Positions 34,701 through 45,454 of a stretch of DNA of 64,000 bases are shown here, in pieces (within the stretch, counting starts at the first letter, position 1; the number at the start of each line of letters is the position of its first letter). The translations under genes were made by a program, and so were the position numbers. The stretch is from contig NC_133532.1 of assembly GCF_048544455.1 (NCBI RefSeq), forward strand, positions 12,774,948 through 12,838,947, given 5' to 3'. The notes below the pieces were generated by a model. That model made no database searches and had not been told where the DNA came from. It worked only from the letters and a program-made list of their open reading frames with translations. This DNA is from Silene latifolia (Eukaryota > Streptophyta > Magnoliopsida > Caryophyllales > Caryophyllaceae).

Positions 34701-37700
34701 TAGAATTCAGGAAGTCTGTGTTATAACAAACATACTAACTTAGTTGTCCTAATTAGTTTAGCTGACTTAGTAGTTTTGATGTGACAATGTAGGTGCCAGA
34801 TCGTATATAAAGACCGCTTGTATCATTCTCTCATAATTAATACATTCACTCTCTTCCACTCTTTATATCACTGCAAATTCTCTCTTTTCTGAGATTTCTT
34901 CCTTTCATCCACGGATGCCATTTTCACCATGGAAATAGCTTACATTCACCACCTCTGCTCATGTTTTTACATAAAGTGTTAATGAGAAGTCTTGCTCCTT
35001 TGGCTGAAAAGTCTTGTGCTAGCCTTTGTTTACTCTTACATATATGTTCCACCATCTCACTTCCATCAGCTACTAGTCTCTATAGCTAGGCTGGTAGTGG
35101 TAAGGCAAATAGTTTCATGTGCAGGTTGGATATGTGATTTTTGTTATCTCGTCACCTTCATAGAGGTCTTGCGGGCTGCGGCCCGCACCAAGTAGGGTAA
35201 GGGGGAGGGTCAGGGATACAAGTCATACAAATTATGTCCAATTAACCTTCAACTAATAATAAAATAGCCACCTGTTGCTTCGAGAAAATGAACACAAATT
35301 AATTAGTGCTTTCTAAACAAAACTCATGCTTTTTTGGAGGATCATTTCCTCTATGATCACATATGTTGACATTTACTTCTGTTTTTTATCTTTTCTCTAA
35401 GAAAAAAAGGCTGATTTGTTGTTAAAACGACTTATCCTCTGCCCAGTGTTATTCCATCTATCTATATAAGTTCTGTTTTTATATGTTCAGATGATCCTTC
35501 TATGTTCAATCTTACTGAAATAAGTACTACTTTTGCAGGATAATGGATCCTCAAGGACATTACATCCTTCAAGAGTGGCGTCCATCGATTTGCAATCAAG
35601 TGCGTCGTCGACAAAACTAGAAAGCGATTTAGCTCAGCTGAAGCTTACTGATGGCAGCAACTTAGCCGCAAAATTGGTGGTAATTACCTTTCATTATGCT
35701 AAAAAAATTATAAATAAAGCAGGGACATTGCAAGTTGCTGAACCTCTTGCATGTTTGGTCATAGTGCAAGTGTTAGAAAGTCTAATCAGGTAGGGGGTTA
35801 TTTCGTTGGTGGGACAGTGAGTTTTTAAAGTGGTTTCAGTGTTCAAATATCTGCATCAAATTACAAAAAAAAAAAAGGGCAATAGGGAGGAAATGTGGGA
35901 TTGAAACCAATTGTTTGTTAAAGAAGTATGAACTGATTGAACTCTCTCTCTTTTCTATTTATTTGGAACTGAAATTAACTTGGAAGTTGTTGAACAAATA
36001 TAATGATATGTTAAGTTGATACTTTGCTGAGACACTTTATGTTTGGCAATTTAGTGTTTCTGCATGGAAATGCCATGTGATTAGGTGCTGTTAATCTGGG
36101 ACATTATTTCTGAACAGCTTTACTAATAGAAGTCATGCATTTTCTACAGTTCTATGAGCTAGTAGTTATCTGCATTGAACTCATTTGCTTAAGAGGGAAC
36201 TTTGGAGGTCTCAAACATGAACTTACCAGTCTTTAGGCTGCTGTGTCATTGTACCTAATAGCCCTTGATTTGGAGAAAGGTTGGTGTCAAAAAAATCCGT
36301 CTTTTTATGTGAATCCACAACCTTGGAAATATATTCAACTCATTGTTGTCTATGACTCTATGGTTGACAAAAGTAGATGGTATTTTGATCTTCAAGTGAC
36401 GACCACTTCAACATGCACCTGTCTAATGGCAAGTGTCTTTGTTGGGTTGCAGATGGTTAATGCATGTTTAACAATCAAGTTTACTTTTTTTTGTTAGGGT
36501 TAAGTGAGCCACAAGGGCATTTTTTGATACTGTCGGGTTGTGACTTGTGAGCATTGGTCATGATAATGCCACTCAATGACTTTGCCAACTAAGCTTTGCC
36601 GGCATTTGCATCTAGGTTACTTTGTCACGTAATGATTGTTGAGCTTTTGTCTCAGGTTGGAGCTGATGGGGGAAGGTCTCGTGTAAGGGAGTTGGGAGGC
36701 TTCAGGTCAACTAGCCACAAGTATCCTCAGAATGCAATTATCTGCACAGTCAAACATCCTTTGCCAAACACTTGTGCTTTTCAGAGATTCCTTCCGGATG
36801 GACCGATTGCACTTTTGCCAGTAGGGGATAATTACAGCAACATTGTGTGGACAATGAGCCCCAAAGAGGCCCTAGACCGCAAATCAATGACTGAGGACGA
36901 TTTTGTCAAGGTTGTAAATCACGCGTTGGACTATGGATATGGTCCTCACCCACGGTCAAACTTGAGTATAGATAAGTTTCTCTCGAGTTTTACAGCAGAT
37001 GTAGTTTCGTCCAATGAATCCTTTGGAATTCCACCAAAAGTCATCAACTTGGCATCAGATAGAATGGTGTTTCCTCTGTCTTTAGTACATACGGATGCAT
37101 ATGCTAGAAAACGTGTGGTTCTCATTGGCGATGCTGCTCACACTGTTCATCCTCTGGCTGGTCAAGGAGTGAATCTTGGGTTTGGAGATGCATCGGCTCT
37201 TTCAAAAGTTCTATCTCAGGGAACTGCCGTTGGCATTGACATTGGGCAGGTATTATATGCTGTTACTTTGACTCTTCATAGTACATGTGTCTGACCGTGA
37301 GACACCTGGACACTTCATTTTAAGCCAAGAACATGATTTTTTTCATAAGATAATCGAGTCCAATACTTTGACACGTTTACATAGATTTTACGGGGTTCAA
37401 AATTCCTTTTCTTTTCCACTGTACGTAAATGGAGGACTTTAAAAAACTGGGACCTTTGAAACTACTACTACTCCTACATCCAACAAGCCCTGAAATTGAA
37501 TCATAACTCGGTGAAAGCTAAAATATTTTTTCAGCAGTCAACTAGCCAAATTTTGGTCCGTGTTTCATGATGCCTGTTTCCTGTCTTATTAACATACCGT
37601 GTAACAATCTTATCGACTTGCTTGCTTGATACAGCTATCCCTATTGCAAAAGTATGAAGCAGAACGGAAACCCGCAAATTTTATGATGGCGACAATTTTG

Positions 37701-37856
37701 GATAGTATTCAGAAGGGATACACCATCGACCTTGGACCGTTAAATGTGTTAAGAGCTGCTGCCTTCCATGGAGCGCAGTACATTTCACCCTTGAAGAAGA
37801 ACATTATCTTATACGCTTCCGGTGAACAGAAATTTCCATTCTTTTCCTGGAATTGA
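31774..37856 (+). CDS. COQ6: Ubiquinone biosynthesis monooxygenase COQ6, mitochondrial
   Basis: Nine coding exons give 498 residues: 31774-31890, 32275-32374, 32878-33021, 33693-33751, 34394-34461, 34566-34617, 35539-35679, 36656-37249, 37635-37856. An AG acceptor at about 31749, just upstream of the ATG, suggests an intron in the 5' UTR. COQ6 is a FAD-dependent hydroxylase of the ubiquinone ring (C5 hydroxylation) on the mitochondrial inner membrane. The first 39 residues lack acidic clusters and carry R and K, as in a transit peptide. The FAD fold GGGMVG is at residues 60-65, the VGADGGRSRVR block (DG motif) starts at 228, and GDAAHTVHPLAGQGVNLGFG (FAD ribityl site) starts near 385. Length fits the plant family. 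No break was seen. Confidence 0.96.
32660..32676 (+). repeat. Poly-G tract in COQ6 intron 2
   Basis: About 17 G residues in a row lie in the intron. Such tracts are rare in AT-rich plant introns, can form quadruplexes and vary in length. Confidence 0.9.
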
Positions 37857-38239
37857 AGCTTTCTGAACCTGGCTACTCAACTGCCTTCATGACATTCTAG
37901 TTTGTAGTGTTTCCATCTTTTGCAATAATTATTTTTCCTCTTTTCTTTTATGCTACACTTGTTTTGAAGTAGTCAGTGTAAATAATCTCGTGTAATGTCG
38001 ACTGCCTAAGAAATTATCACATTAACACAAATTTTGTATATGCGTCGAAACCTAAATTTTAATTCTAGAATCAGCCAATGTCGTGTTAATCATTATGTCC
38101 ATATTTTCCTTTCAATTTTGTGACAATAAAAATGTTTTTTTTTTTTTTTCGAGTAGAGAATATAATAGGGAGTAATTGTAATATCAAGCCTACCTTTACC
38201 TAGTCTAGGAGACAATATTATCAAATACGGTATTTAATT
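37857..38239. other. 3' flank of COQ6
   Basis: This contains the likely 3' UTR of COQ6 and AT-rich spacer up to the next transposon. No separate gene was seen. Confidence 0.5.
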
Positions 38240-39389
38240 TAACGGATAATTCGCATGGCGCCCTTAAAGTTTGCCTCATTGGACGTGGTATTCAAAAAAT
38301 TAAGTTTGTGCGCGAAATACCCTCCAACTTTCATTTTTGGTACACTGTAACCAAAACCATCATATCTGTTAACTTTTGTTAGTAATATTGCCTATGTGTT
38401 GTGAGGTTAATGTTAAAAAATGGTGATGGGTGAATTAACAAAAAAAACCACAATTAATTTGAGATTTGAGCTACTGTAACCATCATATCTGTTAACTACT
38501 GTAATCACCATCTCACCATTGCCTTGTTAGAGATTTGAGATTTGAGCTTTGATCCTCTAATCCTCCGTAGTATCAACAAAAAAAACCACAATTAATTTCA
38601 AAGACCCACAAATTGCTAAAATTCATCATCAACACCATCTATAATCCATTTTTAAAATTATCCTCAAAATCAATTTGAAACCAGATTTTTCATCTCAAAC
38701 CTTAAGATTTTAATTGTTAAAAAAGGTGTTATCTTCTTTAACATTCCAAATTTACAAGCCCATTGAAACTCACCCATAATTTACCAACCCAATTTGTTGG
38801 GCAACACCAAATATTTGTATCTATTTTGATACTCTTATGGTTGACTAATTATTTGGGTTTTGTGATGTTAAATTTGGATCATACTCTCTTCAATTTTGTC
38901 ATTTGGGATGCTTGAGACGAATTTTTCAAGGCTCCTAAGACAATCGATGATATAATTGGTGGCGCGTAAAGGTGGTACAATGGTGTATTGAAGGGAGATC
39001 AATGGAATTTAAGGATAATGAATTCAGGATAGAGGAAATAGATAGGTTTTGGATTGATTGAGTAATGAGTTTTTGTGGTCTTGAGGAAATGAGTTTTTTT
39101 TTTTCTACTGTATTTTTTTTTTTTTCTGAGGGGGATGTCTAATGTTTCAGTATAGAAGTATAGAAAAGGTTAGCCGAATGATAAATTGTATGGTAAATGT
39201 AGTTAGAGGTAATAAATGACAAGGATGATCCATAATATGCAATCTTGACGGCTGTTAAGACAAAATTGTTAATGTTGGCCAAATTGTACCAAAAATGAAA
39301 GTTGAGGGGTATTTGGTGCACAAACTTAATTTTTTGGGTACCATGTGCAATGAGGCAAACTTCAAGGGCGCCATGTGAATTATCCGTTA
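38240..39389. mobile_element. Long-TIR non-autonomous DNA transposon (MULE-like)
   Basis: A 1150-bp element has terminal inverted repeats of about 105 bp. Left end: TAACGGATAATTCGCATGGC...; the right end is the complement with few differences. An 8-bp duplication ATTTAATT flanks it (38232-38239 and 39390-39397). No transposase frame is visible. Long TIRs with 8-9-bp duplications fit the Mutator-like group. Confidence 0.85.
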
Positions 39390-39448
39390 ATTTAATTTCC
39401 TAATCCTAATAATAATATCACTTTCCTAATCATCATATCATATTCATA

Positions 39449-40593
39449 TCAATACTATATATTAAATCCAGAAACCAAGGGACTTCAATGTAATTAAAGA
39501 AAATTATACAAATTAATTATACTATATAGTTTTAAATCACTAGCACCGTGTGATGGACCCGATTAAGGGATCTCAATACAAATATTATATAGTTTGGGTT
39601 AAAATTAAATTATATAGAAACTTGGTAATTTTCCAAAACATTTGCAAGAGACTAAAACATGACCAATTTCCTTAAAATAAAATAATTAATTAAGATGGTC
39701 AGTTTCCTTAAAAAAAAAAATTAATTAAGATGGTCAATTTCAAAGAGACTAAAAGAAATAAGATGCTTGGTAATTTTCCTAAATATTTATAAAAGACTAA
39801 AAGACGGTAAATTTTCTTAAAATAAAATAATTAATTAGTATAAACATGCACACTTCGGATATTAATTATTATCATCATAAAATTATATATTAAATTTAAA
39901 ATCTATGCAATTTTATTAAAATTTATAGTTTATTAAATGTATAGAGATGTTAATTATTAAACATACAAAAATATAATATAAGTAGGTTATAAATAATTCA
40001 AGTTAGATTTCATAATATATAATATTACATAATTCTTTCGATTTGATTTAATGCATATATGTAATATATTTATATATAAATATATAATCCTCTTAAAATT
40101 TCATGCCTAAGTAGTAAAAGTAATTTTGACAGTAAAGAAAAGAATTGTAGTAATATTGTATATAGTTATATGATAGTAATCACTCATTTGAATAGTAAAA
40201 GTGGTAGAAACAACAACGGGAGTAGTGAAATAATCAATATTAATGCGGCAATAGTGAAAATAACAATAATTACGGCGGGAGTAGTGAAATTATCAATATT
40301 AATGCAGCAGTAGTGACAGTAACAATAATTACGGCGGGAGTAGTGAAAGTAAAAATTATTACGGACAATTAGTGAAATGTTATACTATTGTTTCATTAAT
40401 AAGAGTAAAATATTAATAGCAGGGGCAGTGAATTTGTCTCAAAATTTATTTCATCGTAATTTTAGGACATGTCATAGGAAAATATATTAATGATAAATTT
40501 ATGGGTTATGCAACTTAAGTAATTTTATTTAATGGAAACAAAAATTTAATGATAAGTAGAGGTAGCCCGGGCGAAGCCGGGCACCAATACTAG
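39449..40593 (+). mobile_element. Helitron copy A, non-autonomous
   Basis: It runs from TCAATACTATATATTAAA to the 3' hairpin GCCCGGGCGAAGCCGGGC (40564-40582, allowing one bulged base) and CTAG at 40590-40593, followed by T. A precedes and T follows, as Helitrons insert into AT. It holds an imperfect tandem array of about 60-bp units (GGGAGTAGTGAAA..., 40213-40370). No helicase is encoded. It shares both ends and body with the inverted copy at 40867-41858. The host sequence around it may itself be an older Helitron starting with TC at 39444. Confidence 0.88.
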
Positions 40594-40783
40594 TATTATA
40601 TTAAAGCAATAACCGCCACCTCCTTTGATTGTCACGTGTCATAGCCCCTTCATATGTCATGTGTCACTCTCCACTTTATTAAAAATAAAAAAATGAAGAA
40701 AGGCAATCACGTAAACATTGCTAAAAAAACTGGAAGTTGTTGATTTTTTAACATATTTTTACATATTTTCGGTATAATCTTTT

Positions 40784-41984
40784 AAGGAGATATTTGCTCA
40801 AGATTATATTTGTTACCCAATTAAACTGGTTGAAAATATAATTTTCGGTATACTTTTAAGGAGATACTAGTATTGGTGCCCGACTTCGCTCGGGCTACCT
40901 GTATTTAGCATTAAAACATATTTTTAATTAACTAAAATTATTTTAAAGTTGCATAACTCATAAATATCATTAATATATTTTTCTATGATACAGAGTATAT
41001 CTTAAAATTACAGTGAAATAAATTATGAAACAAATTCACTACTCCCGCTATTAATATTTTACTTAAATCGATTGCTTAGCTAATTTTTCATATATACTTC
41101 CTTTTGTTCTTAGAATTGTTACTTTTATTACATTCGTTATTATTACTTTTACTTTCACTAATTCCGCTGTAATTATTGTTACCTAATTATTGTTACTTTC
41201 ACTACTTGTACATTAATATTGATAATTTCACTACTCCCGTTGTTACTTCTGTTATTTTCACTACTCCCGCTCGCTGCTAATATTGTTACTTTGACTATTC
41301 AAATGAGTGATTACTATCATATTACTATATCCAATGTTACTACAATTCTTTTCACTACTAACAGAATTACTTTTACTCTTTAAGTATCCAATGAGTGATT
41401 ACTATATCTAATTAAGGTTACTTTTATTACTCTCACTACTCGAAATAAATATATTATTACATATATGCATTAAATATATTACATATATGCATTAAATTAA
41501 TTAAGTCGAAATAATTATGGAATATTATATTTTTTGGAAATCTAGCTTGATTATTTACTTTTTAATAGTTTCCAAAATGTAATATACTTATATTATATTT
41601 TTTTATGTTAAAATAACTAACATCTTTATACTAATTAATATCATAAGTGGGGCATGTTTATTTTACGGAAAATTACCATATTCCGTGTTCTCTAAATTTA
41701 TACTTCAACCAAAACTATATAATATTTACATTGAAGTCCCTTGTTCAGGTCCATCGCACAGTGCTGTTGATTTAAAACTATATAGTATAATTAATTTGTA
41801 TAAATTTATTTAATTACATTGAAATCCCTTGGTTTCTGAAATTAATATATAGTATTGATTTGCTCAAGATTATATTTGTTACCCAATTTAACTGGTTGAA
41901 AGTATAATTTTCGGTATACTTTTAAGGACATATTTGCTCAAGATTATATTTGTTACCCAATTTAACTGGTTGAAAGTATAATCT
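40784..41984 (+). repeat. 74-bp tandem repeat, interrupted by Helitron B
   Basis: Three units beginning AAGGAGATATTTGCTCAAG (or AAGGACATATTTGC) start at 40784, 40858 and 41924. The second unit is split at 40866/41859 by Helitron B. Removing the Helitron leaves 9 plus 65 bases, exactly one 74-bp unit. Confidence 0.9.
40867..41858 (-). mobile_element. Helitron copy B, non-autonomous
   Basis: This 992-bp copy is of the same family as copy A but in the opposite orientation. On the minus strand it begins TCAATACTATATATTAATTTC at 41858. It ends in the hairpin GCCCGAGCGAAGTCGGGC and CTAG at 40870-40867, with host A and T on either side. Its boundaries are proven by the flanking 74-bp tandem repeat, whose intact units show the empty site. 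It carries the AGTAGTGAAA-type array in complement at about 41130-41290. Confidence 0.92.
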
Positions 41985-43650
41985 TTTTAATATTTTTAAA
42001 ATATCACAAATATGCCAATTTTATTTCGCCAAAAATCTCGCCTAAATCAAATCGTTTATCACACAAAAAATATTGGCCTAATAATTAATTGCCTTAAATA
42101 CCAAAAATTATGCACTATATAACAATTAATTTGATTGCCTTTAAAATACTACATAAATTATGTCTAAAGTAATAAATTTAATCATTAATGGCAAGAATCT
42201 CGGGAGTCATTATTGACAAGAATATTAACCTAATAATTAATTGCCCTAAATACCAAAAATTTCATAATAGAAATATAATCAACAAGTTAAATTTACGGCA
42301 TTATAATTTTATTTTGTGACTAATTGGACCTAATTTTGAGGGCAATTAAAAAAGGAAGATTTTTACTATTTTGTCACTTATTGGACGTAATTTTTAGTCT
42401 CTCATATCCTTATAATTTTATTTTATTTTTGTCTCTCATTAATTTCAAACATACTCATTATGCTTCCTACTATTTTCGCATTCTTCATATTTTGCCATCT
42501 TTAATCCTTATATGGAGTATATTAGTTGTATATATGACATAGCTATGTACATATTACTCTATGTTTTGTGTATTTTAAAGTTGTATTTTCCAAGTTCCAT
42601 CACATAATATATTGCAGGGAAAGATGATACTCCGTATATAACAAAAATGGATATTGAATATCATTCTCCATAAAATCTCTCTAAATAAATGGAAATGTTT
42701 ATCGTTAACTATATTCATGTCTCATATTTCGATTAGAGTAAGTATTTGGATATCCAACGTATTAGATTATAACTTTTGAATGTGCATGTAATGTTGTAGT
42801 GTTGGTAATTCGATTATATTAATAAAATTAGTATGAATTTTTTTTCCTAAAATCATTTCAAAATAGAAGTACTGAAGTAGGATAATAAAATGGAGTATAC
42901 TCCTTCTATTTTGGTCAATTTATTTGTCTTTTGTTTTGGAGAAAGACAAGGAAACAATAAGGGTCATTATTAGATGACAAGTACAAAATGGGGAAAATTC
43001 AATTGCCTATTAAAGGCAAATCTGAAATAAAAAGATACAATTGATTTGTTTGCCTTTTGTTTTGGGAGAAAGGCAAGGAAAAAAATGAGTCAATTATTAG
43101 ATGATAATTAGACTAAATTAAGTGGGGAGGATTCAATTTTTTTGTTTTGACCATCAAAGATTAATCTAAAATATAAAGACAAACAATTAACTGAGACCCT
43201 CCAAAATGGAATAAAAAAAACCCGAAACAAATCGAGTACCAACTACTATTTCATAATCTTAATAAGTTTATCCTCCTTTTTCTATCTCTATTTGCAACAA
43301 TTATTTTATTAAAAACATTTTTAAAAATTCGCACATGGTATAATTCATTTCTTTACGAAGTTATTAACATGATATACGACACATGTGTAAGCATGATATA
43401 AGACCCAATTTTAAACATGTAGATTATTCACGCTCATAAATATACAACATGGTTGTAAATATAATATGTAACATAAGAGTGATACTCCCCCTAATTTACT
43501 TTTATTGTCCTATTTTTTCTAAAATTTATTCCAAATTAATTGTCCTCTTTATAAATTTATTATGGTAAATAATTAAACTAAGGATATTGTCTTAAGTGAC
43601 CAGCACTTCCTTTCTCAAAGTGACATTTGTCTCATTCTTTATAATACTAA
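41985..43650. other. AT-rich intergenic DNA with decayed MITE-like repeats
   Basis: No gene is visible. Around 42900-43210 two related stretches (GTTTTGGAGAAAGACAAGG and GTTTTGGGAGAAAGGCAAGG) form a local duplication. It is bounded by TATTTTGGTC- and CCAAAATGG-like ends, possibly a decayed Stowaway-type MITE. Confidence 0.45.
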
Positions 43651-43776
43651 GGCACTGTTCTTTTGGACTTAAAGTCACTTAATTTAAGTTCACTTCAGAT
43701 CCTATAAGTTCAGTTCAGTTCAGTTCAGATCCTATAAGTTCAGTTCAGATCAGTTTCAGTCCAAAAGAACAGGGCC
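43651..43776. mobile_element. Tourist-like MITE
   Basis: A 126-bp element runs from GGCACTGTTCTTTTGGACTT to AGTCCAAAAGAACAGGGCC. Its inverted ends match well, and TAA is duplicated on both sides (43648-43650 and 43777-43779). The inside is a run of TTCAGTTCAG and AGATCCTATAAGTTC repeats. A TAA/TTA duplication is the mark of PIF/Harbinger-derived Tourist MITEs. Confidence 0.85.
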
Positions 43777-45454
43777 TAAGGGATAAGATTTTAATTTATT
43801 CAATTTTTTAAATCCTTTCAAAATACTCTCACCGTTCTGATCAATAGTTATCTATTTTCTTTTTTGGATGTATCGGTCAATAATTATCTATTTTCATTTT
43901 CGGCATATATTTGTATTTGACATATTAATTTTAATTTTTATACGTTCACACGCATAAGAATACGGGTTTTTCTAACATGTGCCTTAGGAATAGAACAATA
44001 GAACGAAATATATATAGATTAGACAAATTATTGTATTTTATTAATGAATGACCATTAATGCATAAATGATTATTGTGATTCTTCTCAACCAATTCCATAA
44101 AATATATTAGATCATGAGTATTAATAGATAACATAGAGTCATTAAAAAATTATTAAAAAATCAATTTAAGTACTTCATATTATTTTCAATTTATATAAGC
44201 TGAAGTGACTTCAAAAAATTATCTAACAATTAATGCATAACATTACGACATTGAAAGTTAATGAGTAAATAATGTGTTAGTAAATAAAGAATGAATGGGT
44301 GGTGTCAATGGTGGGAGGTCGTGATAGGGGAGGAGTCACGATGGGTAGGTAATAATGGGGTGAGGTGTTGCATAAGGTTATGAGAAGGGTTGGGAGTCAC
44401 GCATGGGGTGGGGCCGGGCGGACGTAGGGGATGGTGGAGGCAAGAGGTGGATGAGTAGCTGGAGGACGTATGATATGGATTGCAGGGTGATGGTTAGTTG
44501 TGAGGGCTGCTGAGATATGGGTTGAGAAGGACGTTGTGGTTCGAGGTGTTTACTGCAATGCAGTCATCACTGTGATGAAAGGTCTGGCGGTGGGTTTCGA
44601 GGTTGTCAAGTCAGTGATGAGAGAAAAGGTAACTAATTGAGAGAAGAACAAACAAACGGGGTAATATGATATAAAACGTACAACAATGAGTAAAATTAAA
44701 TGTATATTGCGTAAATAAACAGGTTATGAAATCTACAATAATTTTATATTTGCTTTTCAGATTTTGCTTTTCATAAGTTAAAATGTCGAGGAAAAAAAAG
44801 CATAGTACTTCACAATTAAGCAACACAACTTATAAAAAATGTATGGGTAAACCATTTTCTAAAATTTAATTGGTAATTTACTAAATTCAAAAAGTAGTTT
44901 AGTAGTTTAGTGCATGAGTTCAAAAACTAGTACACGATTAATCATGTTTGTCAAATCTAGTTATCCATTAATAAATTGGGTAAATGAATAACTACGACAA
45001 CAAGTATACGCATAATAAAATTTAATCTATGGAATCTTGACTCCATTCAACCAAAGGTTTTTGTTGTTAATTACTCCCTCCTAGTCTGATTGTTGGTTCC
45101 TCTTTCCTTTTTCATGCTAGTCCGGTGTTGGTTTCTTTCCTTTTTTGGTAAGTTTTATATAGTTCAAATTCAATTTCATATGAGGTAGGGTATTTTGTAT
45201 GGTCCAAATTTATTTCCTTAATTTTGGTGCCAAAAAAATCAGACTAAAAGGAAATATTTTACTTTCAAAGTTCAAACTAATTCAAATAATTCGAGATTAC
45301 ACGACTCGAGAATAACCCGATTCGAAATACTGGAATTATAGCCCCTAATACACGCATAATCGTACTAACGTACATAAAACAAGACGCTGTAGAGACTCCA
45401 CCAATACCAATAAAGCCAGCTTTCACCGCTTCCTGTCTCATCTCTATCGACGCC
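43777..45454. other. Intergenic DNA upstream of the RING gene
   Basis: No gene was seen. 44280-44600 is unusually G-rich for this window but has no recognisable frame. The last 100 bases before 45455 should hold the RING gene promoter and leader; no TATA box was identified with confidence. Confidence 0.45.

Noticed and set aside
34710-34990. Possible Copia-like solo LTR in COQ6 intron 6
   Set aside because: It has GTATATAAAGACC and a leader-like pyrimidine stretch, but no TG/CA ends or TSD could be fixed.
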